Assembly (NCBI GenBank): GCA_017744915.1
Contig: JAGIAH010000006.1
Location: forward strand, 168,941-232,940
DNA: 64,000 bases
DNA from: Agrobacterium tumefaciens
GTDB lineage: Bacteria; Pseudomonadota; Alphaproteobacteria; Rhizobiales; Rhizobiaceae
Direction of reading: 5' to 3'
Positions 29,424-38,232 of this stretch are shown piece after piece (position 1 is the first letter of the stretch; each line of letters opens with the position of its first letter). The notes under the pieces were generated by a model. That model made no database searches, was not told the origin of the DNA, and saw nothing but the letters and a program-made list of their open reading frames with translations. The position numbers and the translations under genes were made by a program.

Positions 29424-30160
29424 GCAACCAGCCGCCCGAAACCGGGCCGTTCTTCGCACGCAACCGCGATATCCATCCGCTGGCCTATGCGCCCGGCTAC
29501 AAGACCTCGATCCTGCGTTCACCGCAGCGCGCGCTGATTTCGCTGGAAGGCACGAAAAGCGAGATCACCGGCCCCGTCTTCGGCCATGGCATGCTCAACC
29601 CGCTGGATAACGACCTCATCCTCAACTATGCCCGCCCCGGCGAAATGCCCGTCGGCCCGCGCATTCTGGTGCACGGCCGGGTGCTGGACGAGCGCGGCCG
29701 TGGCGTGGATGGCGCGCTGGTGGAGTTCTGGCAGGCCAATGCCGGCGGCCGTTACCGCCACAAGAAGGAAAGTTATCTCGCCGCCATCGATCCGAATTTC
29801 GGCGGCGTCGGCCGCACGATCACGGATGAGAACGGCTATTACTGGTTCAAGACCATCCAGCCGGGCGCTTACCCCTGGCCGAACGGGGTCAATGACTGGC
29901 GCCCGGCCCATATCCATTTCTCGGTCTTCGGCCACGGTTTTGCCCAACGGCTGATCACCCAGATGTATTTCGAAGGCGACCCGCTGATCTGGAAATGTCC
30001 GATCGTCAAGACCATTCCGGATGAGGATGCGATCAAGAGGCTGATCGCGCCGCTCGACATGAATGCGACGCTGCCGATGGACATGCTGGCCTATAAGTTC
30101 GATATCGTCCTGCGTGGCCGCCGCTCGACCCTTTTCGAAAACCGCATGGAGGGCAACTGA
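29420..30160 (+). CDS. pcaH: Protocatechuate 3,4-dioxygenase beta subunit
   Basis: 246 residues. All four non-haem iron ligands are in place: Tyr112 (GGRYRHK), Tyr151 (PGAYPW) and His164/His166 (RPAHIHF), equivalent to Tyr408, Tyr447, His460 and His462 of the Pseudomonas enzyme. It performs intradiol cleavage of protocatechuate to 3-carboxymuconate with PcaG. ATGA overlaps the pcaC stop, and pcaG follows after 2 nt. Confidence 0.97.
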   Translation: MSNQPPETGPFFARNRDIHPLAYAPGYKTSILRSPQRALISLEGTKSEITGPVFGHGMLNPLDNDLILNYARPGEMPVGPRILVHGRVLDERGRGVDGALVEFWQANAGGRYRHKKESYLAAIDPNFGGVGRTITDENGYYWFKTIQPGAYPWPNGVNDWRPAHIHFSVFGHGFAQRLITQMYFEGDPLIWKCPIVKTIPDEDAIKRLIAPLDMNATLPMDMLAYKFDIVLRGRRSTLFENRMEGN

Positions 30161-30162
30161 CC

Positions 30163-30783
30163 ATGGTTCAGCCGCTCAACTATTTCAAGGAAACCGCCTC
30201 GCAGACGGCGGGGCCTTATGTGCATATCGGCTGCACGCCGAATTTCGTCGGCATCGAAGGTGTCTTCGAAAAAGACCTCGGTTCCGGTCCGCTTTATAAC
30301 GACAAGGCCCGCGGTGAACGCATCAGCGTGCGCGGCACGGTTTATGACGGTGCGGGAATGGCGCTGAAGGACGCGCTGATCGAAATCTGGCAGGCGGATA
30401 CCGACGGTTATTACAACAGCCCCAGCGAAACCCGCGGCAAGGCCGACCCCAATTTCATCGGCTGGGGCCGCTCGCCGGGCGACATGGATACGGGTGAATT
30501 CGTCTTCGAAACCATCAAGCCGGGCAAGGTGCCGTTCCGCGACGGCCGGCCGATGGCGCCGCACATCACCTTCTGGATCGTCGCGCGCGGCATCAATATC
30601 GGCCTGCAGACCCGCATGTATTTCCCCGAAGAACAGGAAGCCAATGCGGCCGACCCGGTTCTTGCCCGCATCGAACAGAAAAGCCGCATCGCCACGCTTG
30701 TCGCCAAAAAGGAGGAAGGCAACGTCTATCGTTTCGATATCCGCCTTCAGGGCGACGGCGAAACCGTGTTCTTCGATATCTGA
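30163..30783 (+). CDS. pcaG: Protocatechuate 3,4-dioxygenase alpha subunit
   Basis: 206 residues sharing the intradiol dioxygenase fold with PcaH (QTAGPYVHIGC, LIEIWQADTDGYYNS, MAPHITFWIVARGINIGLQTRMYF) but lacking the iron ligands, as is normal for the alpha chain. It completes the active site of the alpha-beta protomer. It is coupled to pcaH, with pcaB 12 nt downstream. Confidence 0.96.
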   Translation: MVQPLNYFKETASQTAGPYVHIGCTPNFVGIEGVFEKDLGSGPLYNDKARGERISVRGTVYDGAGMALKDALIEIWQADTDGYYNSPSETRGKADPNFIGWGRSPGDMDTGEFVFETIKPGKVPFRDGRPMAPHITFWIVARGINIGLQTRMYFPEEQEANAADPVLARIEQKSRIATLVAKKEEGNVYRFDIRLQGDGETVFFDI

Positions 30784-30795
30784 GCGAGACGGAAG

Positions 30796-31857
30796 ATGAG
30801 CCTTTCCCCCTTCGAGCATCCGTTTCTCTCAGGCCTTTTCGGCGACAGCGAGATCGTCGAGCTGTTTTCGGCAAAAGCGGATATCGACGCCATGGTCCGT
30901 TTCGAGACGGCTCTGGCGCAGGCACAGGTTGGAGCAGGCATCATTTCCGAGGACGTGGCGGAGGCGATCGTCTCGGGGCTTTCGGACTTTGCTGCCGATT
31001 TGACCGCCCTTCGCCAGGGCGTCGCGAAAGACGGCGTTGTGGTGCCTGAACTCGTGCGGCAGATGCGGGCAGCTGTCGCCGGCAAGGCGGCGGAAAAAGT
31101 GCATTTCGGCGCCACCAGCCAGGATGTCATCGATACGAGCCTGATGCTGCGGCTGAAGGCTGCGGCCGAAATCATCGCCGCCCGGCTCGGCCGGCTCATC
31201 GACACCCTGGGCGACCTGGCCTCCCGCGATGGCCATAACGCGCTTACCGGTTATACCCGCATGCAGGCCGCCATCGGAATAACGGTGGCCGACCGCGCGG
31301 CAAGCTGGATTGCGCCGCTAGAGCGCCACCTTCTCAGGCTCGAAACCTTCGCGCAGAACGGTTTTGCCCTGCAGTTCGGCGGTGCTGCCGGCACGCTGGA
31401 AAAGCTTGGTGACAATGCTGGAACCGTCCGCGCCGATCTTTCCAGGCGGCTCGGCCTTGCCGACAGGCCGCAATGGCAGAGCCAGCGCGACGGCATCGTC
31501 GAATTCGGCAATATTCTCTCACTCGTCACCGGAGCACTCGGCAAATTCGGGCAGGATATCGCGCTGATGGCCGAGCTCGGTACGGAAATCCGCCTCTCCG
31601 GCGGCGGCGGTTCTTCCGCCATGCCGCACAAGCAGAATCCGGTCAATGCCGAAACGCTGGTGGCGCTCGCACGCTTTAATGCCGTGCAGATCTCCGCGCT
31701 GCACCAGTCGCTCGTGCATGAGCAGGAACGGTCCGGCGCGAGCTGGATGCTGGAATGGCTGTCGCTTCCGCAAATGGTGACGGCAACGGGTGCCTCGCTG
31801 CTGATCGCCGAGCGATTGGCCGAGCAGATAGACAGGCTGGGCACAGGCGAAAACTAG
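30796..31857 (+). CDS. pcaB: 3-Carboxy-cis,cis-muconate cycloisomerase
   Basis: 353 residues of the fumarase/aspartase superfamily, with VHFGATSQDVIDTSLMLRL and the signature GGGGSSAMPHKQNPVNAE. It lactonises 3-carboxymuconate to gamma-carboxymuconolactone for PcaC. At 353 residues it lacks part of the C-terminal region present in the roughly 450-residue Pseudomonas form, as other rhizobial PcaB proteins do. It is the last gene of pcaDCHGB. Confidence 0.95.
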   Translation: MSLSPFEHPFLSGLFGDSEIVELFSAKADIDAMVRFETALAQAQVGAGIISEDVAEAIVSGLSDFAADLTALRQGVAKDGVVVPELVRQMRAAVAGKAAEKVHFGATSQDVIDTSLMLRLKAAAEIIAARLGRLIDTLGDLASRDGHNALTGYTRMQAAIGITVADRAASWIAPLERHLLRLETFAQNGFALQFGGAAGTLEKLGDNAGTVRADLSRRLGLADRPQWQSQRDGIVEFGNILSLVTGALGKFGQDIALMAELGTEIRLSGGGGSSAMPHKQNPVNAETLVALARFNAVQISALHQSLVHEQERSGASWMLEWLSLPQMVTATGASLLIAERLAEQIDRLGTGEN

Positions 31858-32048
31858 CCGCAAGGTCAGTCGATTTTATGTGCAGACGGGGTTTCCGGGC
31901 ACTGCCGGGCGGCAGGCCGGAGACGGTGTGGCGACGCGTGGAAAGCGCTTGCGGTTCTTCGCATTAGCCATTGATAAAAAAGACTTTATTCAGAAATCCA
32001 GAGAATGAAAAAACAGCACAAAAGCTGCTTTTTAACCGGACATACCGC

Positions 32049-32078
32049 TTGACACAAAAATGAACTAACTGGTACAAA
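32049..32078 (+). promoter_or_regulatory. Promoter with TetR-type operator for the quinate/shikimate transporter
   Basis: TTGACA (32049-32054) is followed after 18 nt by TACAAA (32073-32078). The dyad ACTAACTGGT (32064-32073), inside AACTAACTGGTACA, lies between the two hexamers, where a repressor would block RNA polymerase. The same 14-bp block recurs, with 11 of 14 matches and its dyad symmetry kept, in front of quiC at 38197-38210. The TetR gene beside quiC is the probable regulator. Confidence 0.65.
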
Positions 32079-32193
32079 CATTAAGATTAACACCATGCCG
32101 CCGACAAGGGTTTCAAGCCAGCAGCGGCAGAAACAGACAAATGGAGGGCTTTGGTGCCGCGAGGTTCCAAAGCGATGCGGACAAGGCGAAACG

Positions 32194-32213
32194 CCTGTTC
32201 GGACCCGAACGGG
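32194..32213 (+). other. Leader hairpin before the first permease gene
   Basis: CCTGTTC and GAACGGG pair over 7 bp (one G-T) around GGACCC, ending 3 nt before the GGGAGG ribosome site of the permease gene at 32226. It lies in the transcribed leader downstream of the promoter at 32049. It could tune translation or processing. No known riboswitch was recognised. Confidence 0.4.
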
Positions 32214-32225
32214 TTGGGAGGAAGT

Positions 32226-32894
32226 ATGTCTTACAGTCTCGATTTTTCGGCGGTCATAGAACGCCTGCCCGAGCTGCTTTTGGCCTGTCTTGCGACAATC
32301 GGCCTGGCGATTGCCGGCATGTCGCTCGCCACCATCATCGGCGTTCTGGGCGTCGTTGCCCGCCGTTCGCGCTTCAAGCTGCTGCGCGGGCTCGTTATCG
32401 GCTTCGTGGAAGCCATCCGCAACACGCCGTTTCTGGTGCAGATATTCTTCATCTTCTTCGCCCTGCCGCAGATTGGCATCAAGCTCAACCCGACGGTCAC
32501 CGCCATCATCGCGCTCGCCCTCAACGGCGGTGCCTATGCGATTGAAATCATTCGCGGCGGTGTCGATTCCATTCCTAAGGGCCAGGTGGAAGCGGGGCTG
32601 GCGCTCGGCCTGCACCGCGCGCAGATCTTCCGCCATATCATCTTAAAGCCGGCATTGAGGGCGGTTTATCCCTCGCTCACCAGCCAGTTCATCATGCTGA
32701 CGCTGACCACCTCGGTCTGCACGTCGATCGCGGCTTACGAACTGACCTCGGTGGCGCAGAAGATCGAGGCGGATACATTCCGTTCCTTCGAGGTCTATTT
32801 CTCGATCACACTGCTTTATCTGGTCATTTCCTCGCTGATGATGGGCATTTTTGCGCTCATCTCGCGTGCGTCCTTCAGCTATCCGGTCAAGTGA
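32226..32894 (+). CDS. ABC permease 1, polar amino acid (HisM/HisQ) type, predicted quinate/shikimate uptake
   Basis: 222 residues from the ATG at 32226, after GGGAGG. It has about five membrane segments. The family landmarks VEAIRNTPFLVQIFFIFFALP and the ATPase-docking loop EAGLALGLHRAQIFRHIILK are clear. It normally pairs with the second permease in amino acid import. Here the operon continues into quinate/shikimate catabolic genes and shares a regulatory dyad with quiC, so a hydroaromatic acid is a better guess for the substrate than an amino acid. That substrate is inference. Confidence 0.9.
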   Translation: MSYSLDFSAVIERLPELLLACLATIGLAIAGMSLATIIGVLGVVARRSRFKLLRGLVIGFVEAIRNTPFLVQIFFIFFALPQIGIKLNPTVTAIIALALNGGAYAIEIIRGGVDSIPKGQVEAGLALGLHRAQIFRHIILKPALRAVYPSLTSQFIMLTLTTSVCTSIAAYELTSVAQKIEADTFRSFEVYFSITLLYLVISSLMMGIFALISRASFSYPVK

Positions 32895-32904
32895 GGAAAA
32901 GACA

Positions 32905-33555
32905 ATGGCATCCATCGGTCCCAACGAACTTTTCTTCCTGATGCAAGGCCTGAAATGGACCCTTGCCCTGACCATTATCGGCTTTATCGGCGGCGGCATT
33001 TTCGGCCTTTGCGTGGCGCTTGCCCGCGTCGCGGACAGCCCGGCGATCCAGCGTGCAAGCACGGCATATATTGCCGTCTTTCAGGGCACGCCGCTCCTGA
33101 TGCAGCTTTTCGTGGTTTATTACGGCGTGGCGCTTGCCGGCCTCAACGTCGATGCCTGGATTGCGGTCGCCATCGCCTTTACCCTGCATGCCAGCGCCTT
33201 TCTCGGCGAAATCTGGCGCGGTGGCATCCAGGCGGTGCCGAAGGGTCAGACGGAGGCCGCCAATGCGCTCGGCCTGCACTACATATCGCGCATGAAGGAC
33301 GTGGTTCTGCCGCAGGCCTTCAAGATTTCGCTGCCGGCCACCATCGGTTTCCTCGTGCAGCTCATCAAGGGCACCTCGCTTGCGGCCATCGTCGGCTTCG
33401 TCGAGCTGTCGCGTGCCGGCCAGATCGTCTCCAACCAGACGTTCCGCCCGCTCACCGTCTTCGCCATCGTCGGCATCATCTATTTCCTGATCTGCTGGCC
33501 GCTTTCGCTATGGGGCGCCGGTGTTGAAAAGCGGCTGCAGGCCGCGTCCCGCTAA
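32905..33555 (+). CDS. ABC permease 2, polar amino acid (HisM/HisQ) type
   Basis: 216 residues from the ATG at 32905, with GAGG upstream; the ORF to 32851 starts inside permease 1. It has several membrane segments, with FQGTPLLMQLFVVYYGVAL and the EAA loop TEAANALGLHYISRMKDVVLPQ kept under 20 residues at each motif core (EAANALGLHY). It forms the heterodimeric pore with the preceding permease, 10 nt upstream. Confidence 0.9.
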   Translation: MASIGPNELFFLMQGLKWTLALTIIGFIGGGIFGLCVALARVADSPAIQRASTAYIAVFQGTPLLMQLFVVYYGVALAGLNVDAWIAVAIAFTLHASAFLGEIWRGGIQAVPKGQTEAANALGLHYISRMKDVVLPQAFKISLPATIGFLVQLIKGTSLAAIVGFVELSRAGQIVSNQTFRPLTVFAIVGIIYFLICWPLSLWGAGVEKRLQAASR

Positions 33556-33598
33556 TTACCAAAAATCATCTCATCAGCTTTGTAAGGAGGAGCAAAAG

Positions 33599-34438
33599 AT
33601 GAAAACTACCAACACGAAATTCTCACGCCGTGCCCTGCTCGCGCTCGCCGCGGTAACCGTCGCCCTGCCCTTCGTCGCACCGGCCGATGCTTTCGCCGGC
33701 ACGGTGGAAGAAGCCAAGGCCAAGGGCAAGGTCGTCATCGGCATTCAGGGCGACAACTCGCCGTGGGGCTTCGTCAATTCCAGCGGCGTGCAGGATGGTC
33801 TCGATGCCGATATCGGCAAGGCTTTTGCCGACTATCTCGGCGTCAAGGTGGAATTCGTGCCGCTCGCCGTGGCCAACCGCATCCCGGCGCTTCTGACCGG
33901 AAAGGTCGACGTGCTTTTCGCCACCATGGCCATGACCGCCGAACGCGCCAAGAGCATCCAATATTCCAAGCCCTACGTCGGCAACGTGTTTTCCGTCTAT
34001 GGCCCGAAGGACAAAAAGATCGCCGGCTTTGACGATCTGACCAGCCTCAACGTCGGCGTGCCGAAATCGAGCGCCATGGATACGGCCATCACCGCCGGCG
34101 CGGGTTCCAAGGCCAATATTCTGCGCTTCGACGATGACGCCGCCAATATCCAGGCGCTGATTTCCGGCCAGGTCGAAGCGGTTGGCGGCAACATGTTTTA
34201 TGGTGACCGGCTGAACAAGGCGGCCGAGGGCAAATACGAATCGAAGTTCGATCTGACGACGATGTATAACGGCGCCGGCACACGTCCAGGCGAAAAGGAC
34301 TGGAACGAGACCATCAACACCTTCCTCGACAAGATCAAGTCCGATGGCCAGCTCGCCAAGATCTACGACAAGTGGATGAAGCGCGAAGTTCCCGCTTTCC
34401 CGGAAAGCCTGCCGGATATTCCTTTCACCGTGAAGTGA
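33599..34438 (+). CDS. ABC substrate-binding protein 1 (family 3), predicted quinate/shikimate binding
   Basis: 279 residues from the ATG at 33599 after AAGGAGG. The signal peptide has SRRALLALAA, close to a twin-arginine motif, so Tat export is possible, though Sec cannot be excluded. The mature part is a type II binding fold: [34 protein letters not shown] (the family's ligand-site arginine) and FPESLPDIPFTVK at the end. It is followed by a close paralogue at 34475. The ligand is inferred from the operon. Confidence 0.88.
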   Translation: MKTTNTKFSRRALLALAAVTVALPFVAPADAFAGTVEEAKAKGKVVIGIQGDNSPWGFVNSSGVQDGLDADIGKAFADYLGVKVEFVPLAVANRIPALLTGKVDVLFATMAMTAERAKSIQYSKPYVGNVFSVYGPKDKKIAGFDDLTSLNVGVPKSSAMDTAITAGAGSKANILRFDDDAANIQALISGQVEAVGGNMFYGDRLNKAAEGKYESKFDLTTMYNGAGTRPGEKDWNETINTFLDKIKSDGQLAKIYDKWMKREVPAFPESLPDIPFTVK

Positions 34439-34474
34439 AGGATCCGACGAGACTGAAATTGGGAGGAGTAACCA

Positions 34475-35311
34475 ATGGGAATCTTTAAGAAAAACACTGC
34501 CAGGCGCACAGTCCTTGCAGTCGGATTGGCAGCCCTGCTGCCGATCCTTTCGCCCGCAGGCGCAGAGGCCAGAACGCTGGAAGAGGCAAAATCCAGCGGC
34601 AAGATCGTGATCGGCATTCAGGGTGACAATGCGCCCTGGGGCTTCATCAATTCCAGCGGCGTCCAGGAAGGTTATGATGCCGATCTGGCGAGGGGCTTTG
34701 CGGAATATCTCGGCCTGAAGGTGGAATTCGTGCCGCTTGCCGTTGCCAACCGCATTCCTTCGCTGCGCACCGGCAAGGTCGACGCCCTGTTCGCGTCGAT
34801 GGGGATGACACCGGAACGTGCGAAGAACGTGCAATATGCGCAGCCTTACGCGCATAACGTCATGTCGGTTTATGCCACCAAGGACAAAAAGATCGCCAAT
34901 TTCGACGATCTGACCGGTATGACCGTTGGTGCGCCGAAATCCAGCCCTATGGATACGGCCTTGACCGCCGGTGCGGGTACGAAAGCGAACATCCTTCGTT
35001 TCGATGACGACGCCGCCACCATCCAGGCGATCCTGTCGGGCCAGATCGAGGCGATCGGCGGCAACCAGTTTTATGGTGACCGTCTCGCCGCGGCCGGTGG
35101 CAAGGATTACGAGGTGAAGTTCGACCTCGTGACCCTCTACAACAGCGCCGCCACGCGCCCCGGTGAAAAGGACTGGAACGAGGCGCTCAACGCCTGGCTC
35201 GACAAGGCCAAGGCCAATGGCGACCTCGCAAAAGTCTATGCCAAATGGATGAAGCGCCCGGTTCCGGAGTTCCCGGCCTCGCTTCCGGACATCCCCTACA
35301 CCGTCAACTGA
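34475..35311 (+). CDS. ABC substrate-binding protein 2 (family 3), tandem paralogue
   Basis: 278 residues from the ATG at 34475, with GGGAGGAG upstream. The signal peptide again begins with a paired arginine ([14 protein letters not shown]). It matches the preceding protein across its whole length ([48 protein letters not shown]), clearly a tandem duplication. Differences cluster around residues that flank the ligand cleft (MAMTAER versus MGMTPER), so the pair may bind different acids, for example quinate and shikimate. ATPase gene follows after 29 nt. Confidence 0.88.
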   Translation: MGIFKKNTARRTVLAVGLAALLPILSPAGAEARTLEEAKSSGKIVIGIQGDNAPWGFINSSGVQEGYDADLARGFAEYLGLKVEFVPLAVANRIPSLRTGKVDALFASMGMTPERAKNVQYAQPYAHNVMSVYATKDKKIANFDDLTGMTVGAPKSSPMDTALTAGAGTKANILRFDDDAATIQAILSGQIEAIGGNQFYGDRLAAAGGKDYEVKFDLVTLYNSAATRPGEKDWNEALNAWLDKAKANGDLAKVYAKWMKRPVPEFPASLPDIPYTVN

Positions 35312-35340
35312 AACTGCTGCCAAGCATGAAGGAAAGTTCC

Positions 35341-36099
35341 ATGTCGCAATCCGCCGCTCAGGCTCCGCTGATCGCCCTTGAAGGGGTTGGAAAGTGGTAT
35401 GGAGCCTACCATGCGCTTAAAAACGTCAACATGACGGTTCGCAAGGGCGAGAAGATCGTTCTTTGCGGCCCGTCGGGTTCGGGAAAATCCACCCTCATCC
35501 GCTGCATCAACCACCTGGAGGAAATCCAGGAGGGCAAGATCACGGTCGAGGGCACCACGCTGTCGGATTCCAGCCGCGCCATCGATGCGGTTCGCCGCGA
35601 AGTGGGCATGGTGTTCCAGAGCTTCAACCTCTTCCCGCACAAGACCATCATGGAAAACTGTACCCTCGCCCCCATGCGGGTGAAGGGTCTTTCCAAGGCC
35701 GATGCGGAGGCGACGGCACGCAAATATCTGGAGCGCGTGCGCATCCTCAACCAGGCCGACAAATACCCGGCACAGCTTTCCGGCGGCCAGCAGCAGCGTG
35801 CGGCAATCGCCCGAGCGCTGTGCATGGAACCGAAGGCGATGCTGTTCGACGAGCCGACCTCGGCGCTCGACCCGGAAATGGTGAAGGAAGTGCTCGACAC
35901 CATGATCGGCCTGGCCCGCGACGGCATGACGATGATCTGCGTGACCCATGAAATGGGTTTCGCCCGGCAGGTCGCAGACCGCGTCGTCTTCATGTCGGAA
36001 GGTGAGATCATCGAGGAAGGCCCGCCCGAAGAATTCTTCCGCGACCCCAAACATCAGCGTACGCGCACGTTCCTCGGCGAAATTCTCGCCCACCATTGA
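35341..36099 (+). CDS. ABC ATP-binding protein, polar amino acid (HisP/GlnQ) type
   Basis: 252 residues from the ATG at 35341 with AAGGAAA upstream; the ORF to 35245 overlaps the binding protein. Walker A is GPSGSGKST, the Q-loop [13 protein letters not shown], signature [15 protein letters not shown], Walker [15 protein letters not shown] and switch VTHEMGF. It energises the transporter of the preceding genes. This completes the transporter (two permeases, two binding proteins, one ATPase). Confidence 0.93.
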   Translation: MSQSAAQAPLIALEGVGKWYGAYHALKNVNMTVRKGEKIVLCGPSGSGKSTLIRCINHLEEIQEGKITVEGTTLSDSSRAIDAVRREVGMVFQSFNLFPHKTIMENCTLAPMRVKGLSKADAEATARKYLERVRILNQADKYPAQLSGGQQQRAAIARALCMEPKAMLFDEPTSALDPEMVKEVLDTMIGLARDGMTMICVTHEMGFARQVADRVVFMSEGEIIEEGPPEEFFRDPKHQRTRTFLGEILAHH

Positions 36100-36115
36100 G
36101 GTTCGCGCGCTCTTA

Positions 36116-36138
36116 AGGCGGGCGGGCAGGTCCCGCCT
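36116..36138. other. Hairpin between transporter and catabolic genes
   Basis: AGGCGGG and CCCGCCT form a perfect 7-bp stem with a 9-nt loop, 16 nt after the ATPase stop. With no T tract it probably adjusts, rather than ends, read-through into the dehydrogenase gene. Confidence 0.4.
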
Positions 36139-36170
36139 CTCCCACACCGTCCGATGAGCGACACGTGATC

Positions 36171-37040
36171 ATGACAGAAAAAACCACCTACAAGGTCGGC
36201 CTGATAGGCGCCGACATCCAGCTTTCCAAATCGCCCGCGCTGCACATGCGCGAGGGCGCGGCCCATGGCCTCGACTATTCCTATGAGCTGGTGGATGTCA
36301 CCGCCCGCAAACTGCCGCAGAGTGCCCTTCCCGCTCTTCTCGACGAGCTGGAAGCGCGCGGTTTTGCCGGAACGAACATCACCCACCCCTTCAAGCAGGC
36401 CGTTATTCCGCATCTGCATGAGCTCTCTGACGACGCCCGCATGCTGGGCGCGGTCAACACCGTCGTCTTCCGGGATGGACGCCGCATCGGCCACAATACC
36501 GACTGGTACGGTTTTTACGAAAGCTTCGTGCGCGGCCTGCCGGATGCGAAGCGCGACCGGGCACTTCTGGTCGGCGCTGGTGGTGCCGGCGTTGCGGTGG
36601 CCCATGCCGCATTGAAGCTCGATATAACCCGCCTCGATATCTTCGACCGGGATTTTCCAAGAGCCGAACGTCTCGCCGACGAACTCAATGCCCGTTTTGG
36701 TGAAAGCCGCGCCGTCGCGGTCAAGGACCCGGCCGCCTCGCTGCCCTTTGCCGATGGTCTGATCCATGCCACGCCGATGGGCATGCCCGCCCATCCCGGC
36801 ATGCCGGTTGCGGCCGATCTCATCGAAAAGCGGCACTGGGTGGCCGATATCGTCTATATGCCGCTGGTGACCGAGCTTCTGGCGACCGCGGCCAGAAAAG
36901 GATGCCAAACCCTGCCCGGCGGCGGCATGACCGTGTTCCAGGCCGTCGGCGCATTCCGCCTCTTCTGCGGCCGCGAACCGGATGCGAAGCGCATGACGGC
37001 GCATTTTACCGAACTTTGCATGGCAGAGGGCGTGGCATGA
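36171..37040 (+). CDS. Quinate/shikimate dehydrogenase, NAD type
   Basis: 289 residues from the ATG at 36171; a GTG at 36165 would add two. It belongs to the AroE family: SKSPALH for substrate, catalytic Lys75 (NITHPFK) and Asp111 (NTDWYG), and dinucleotide loop GAGGAG (135-140). After the second beta strand it has IFDRD with Asp159, where biosynthetic NADP-dependent AroE proteins carry NRT. An acid here is what catabolic NAD-dependent quinate/shikimate dehydrogenases have. It would oxidise quinate to 3-dehydroquinate and shikimate to 3-dehydroshikimate. It overlaps aroQ by 4 nt. Confidence 0.88.
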   Translation: MTEKTTYKVGLIGADIQLSKSPALHMREGAAHGLDYSYELVDVTARKLPQSALPALLDELEARGFAGTNITHPFKQAVIPHLHELSDDARMLGAVNTVVFRDGRRIGHNTDWYGFYESFVRGLPDAKRDRALLVGAGGAGVAVAHAALKLDITRLDIFDRDFPRAERLADELNARFGESRAVAVKDPAASLPFADGLIHATPMGMPAHPGMPVAADLIEKRHWVADIVYMPLVTELLATAARKGCQTLPGGGMTVFQAVGAFRLFCGREPDAKRMTAHFTELCMAEGVA

Positions 37041-37480
37041 GCCTTTTTACAATCCTGAACGGTCCGAACCTCAATTTGCTCGGCCAACGACAGCCGGAAA
37101 TCTATGGTTACGAGACGCTCGCCGATGTCGAGGCCGATTGCCGTGCCATCGCCGAAGCCGCCGGCCACGAACTGTTTTTCGCCCAGAGCAACCGGGAATA
37201 TGAGCTGATCGACTGGATCCATGAAGCCCGCGGCAAGTCCGCGGGCATCGTCATCAATCCGGGCGCTTTTACCCATACGTCGGTGGCGATCCTCGATGCG
37301 CTGAATGCCTTCGAGGCGCCGGTCATCGAGGTCCATATTTCCAACATCCACAAACGCGAGGTCTTCCGGCACCATTCCTATGTGTCGACCCGTGCCGAAG
37401 GCGTGATTGCCGGTATCGGCATCGAAGGTTACGGGGTGGCGTTACGCCACCTCATCAACCGTCTTTCCCGATCCGCGTAA
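37037..37480 (+). CDS. aroQ: Type II 3-dehydroquinate dehydratase
   Basis: 147 residues from the ATG at 37037; the longer ORF to 36902 is inside the dehydrogenase gene. Family motifs are complete: [17 protein letters not shown] with Arg18 and catalytic Tyr23, [11 protein letters not shown], and [17 protein letters not shown]. It interconverts 3-dehydroquinate and 3-dehydroshikimate. In this position between a quinate dehydrogenase and a dehydroshikimate dehydratase it probably serves degradation. Its last 26 bp overlap the convergent TetR gene. Confidence 0.93.
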   Translation: MSLFTILNGPNLNLLGQRQPEIYGYETLADVEADCRAIAEAAGHELFFAQSNREYELIDWIHEARGKSAGIVINPGAFTHTSVAILDALNAFEAPVIEVHISNIHKREVFRHHSYVSTRAEGVIAGIGIEGYGVALRHLINRLSRSA

Positions 37481-38159
37481 TATGTTCGGGCTTCAGCACA
37501 TAGCGCAGCAACATCTCCGCCACATGCGCGGACAGCGCTTCCTGGCCGGCCTCACTGAAAAGCGTATCGCCAAAATTGAACGAAAAGGTTTCGGTGTTCG
37601 AGACGTTGTAAAAAGACAGTGCGCTGATCTGCCAATGCAGTTCAAGAGCATCCAGTCCGGGCCGGAACAGGCCGGTATCCTGCCCGCGCTTCAATATTCG
37701 ACGCATGATTTCGATGGCGGGCCGGTTGACGTTGCGGATCGCTTCCGAAACCCTGATGTGCCTGCCGTGGTGAATGTTTTCCGTCATGACCATGCGGACG
37801 AAAGCCGGGTTGCGGCGATGATGCTCGAAGGTGAAGCGACAGAGCTTCTCGAGTGCGGCGATAGGCTCCAGATCATCCAGTTCAAGGTTGCCTTCACCAC
37901 CGCGCACCTGCGCATAGGCCTCCTCCAGCACGCGCTTGTAGAGGCCTTCCTTGTCGCCGAAATAATAATAGATCATGCGCTTGGACGTGCGCGTGCGCGC
38001 CGCGATCTCATCGATGCGCGCGCCGGAGAGGCCGTTCTGCGAAAACTCCTCCATGGCGACGGAAAGAATGTCGCGGCGAACCCCTTCCGGATCACGCTTC
38101 GCCTGCCGGCTTTCTCGGGTTGCGTTCGAAGTCGCGCTTTTGGTCATCATCCATTCCAT
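37455..38159 (-). CDS. TetR-family regulator, probable quinate/shikimate repressor
   Basis: 234 residues from the ATG at 38159; ATGs at 38150 and 38147 are alternatives, preceded by GGAATGG. The helix-turn-helix is [20 protein letters not shown] with [20 protein letters not shown], typical of TetR. It is divergent from quiC, with a dyad ACCAATTAGT in the 73-bp gap. The same dyad occurs in the transporter promoter at 32064, so it probably represses both units and itself, with a hydroaromatic inducer. Quinate genes elsewhere use LysR-, IclR- or MFS-linked control, so this is an unusual choice. Confidence 0.85.
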   Translation of the reverse strand: MEWMMTKSATSNATRESRQAKRDPEGVRRDILSVAMEEFSQNGLSGARIDEIAARTRTSKRMIYYYFGDKEGLYKRVLEEAYAQVRGGEGNLELDDLEPIAALEKLCRFTFEHHRRNPAFVRMVMTENIHHGRHIRVSEAIRNVNRPAIEIMRRILKRGQDTGLFRPGLDALELHWQISALSFYNVSNTETFSFNFGDTLFSEAGQEALSAHVAEMLLRYVLKPEHITRIGKDG

Positions 38160-38195
38160 CGATGCGGCGGCGGCCTGCGGTCACGCCCTGCTTAT

Positions 38196-38213
38196 TAACC
38201 AATTAGTACATAA
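38196..38213. promoter_or_regulatory. TetR-type operator between the TetR gene and quiC
   Basis: TAACCAATTAGTACATAA contains the 10-bp dyad ACCAATTAGT (38198-38207). It lies 23 bp before the quiC start and about 40 bp before the TetR start. The 14-bp core AACCAATTAGTACA matches AACTAACTGGTACA at 32063-32076, with only transition differences. Confidence 0.65.
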
Positions 38214-38232
38214 GGCTGAAAAGGAAGGCAAT

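Larger units (their letters stand above)
31858..32225. other. 368-bp gap between pcaB and the quinate/shikimate transporter
   Basis: No gene is supported. The left part may hold a weak pcaB terminator: CAGC/GCTG with TTTTT (about 32014-32033). The centre holds a promoter and TetR-type dyad (32049-32078), and the right part a leader hairpin (32194-32213). All are described separately. Confidence 0.7.

Noticed and set aside
33623..35323. 566-residue minus-strand frame spanning both tandem binding-protein genes
   Set aside because: It looks repetitive only because it is antisense to the duplication. Plus-strand genes have signal peptides, ribosome sites and ligand motifs.
37037..37480. aroQ as the organism's biosynthetic dehydroquinase
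   Set aside because: Its overlap with an NAD-type dehydrogenase and the adjacent quiC favour degradation. A biosynthetic role cannot be excluded without the rest of the genome.
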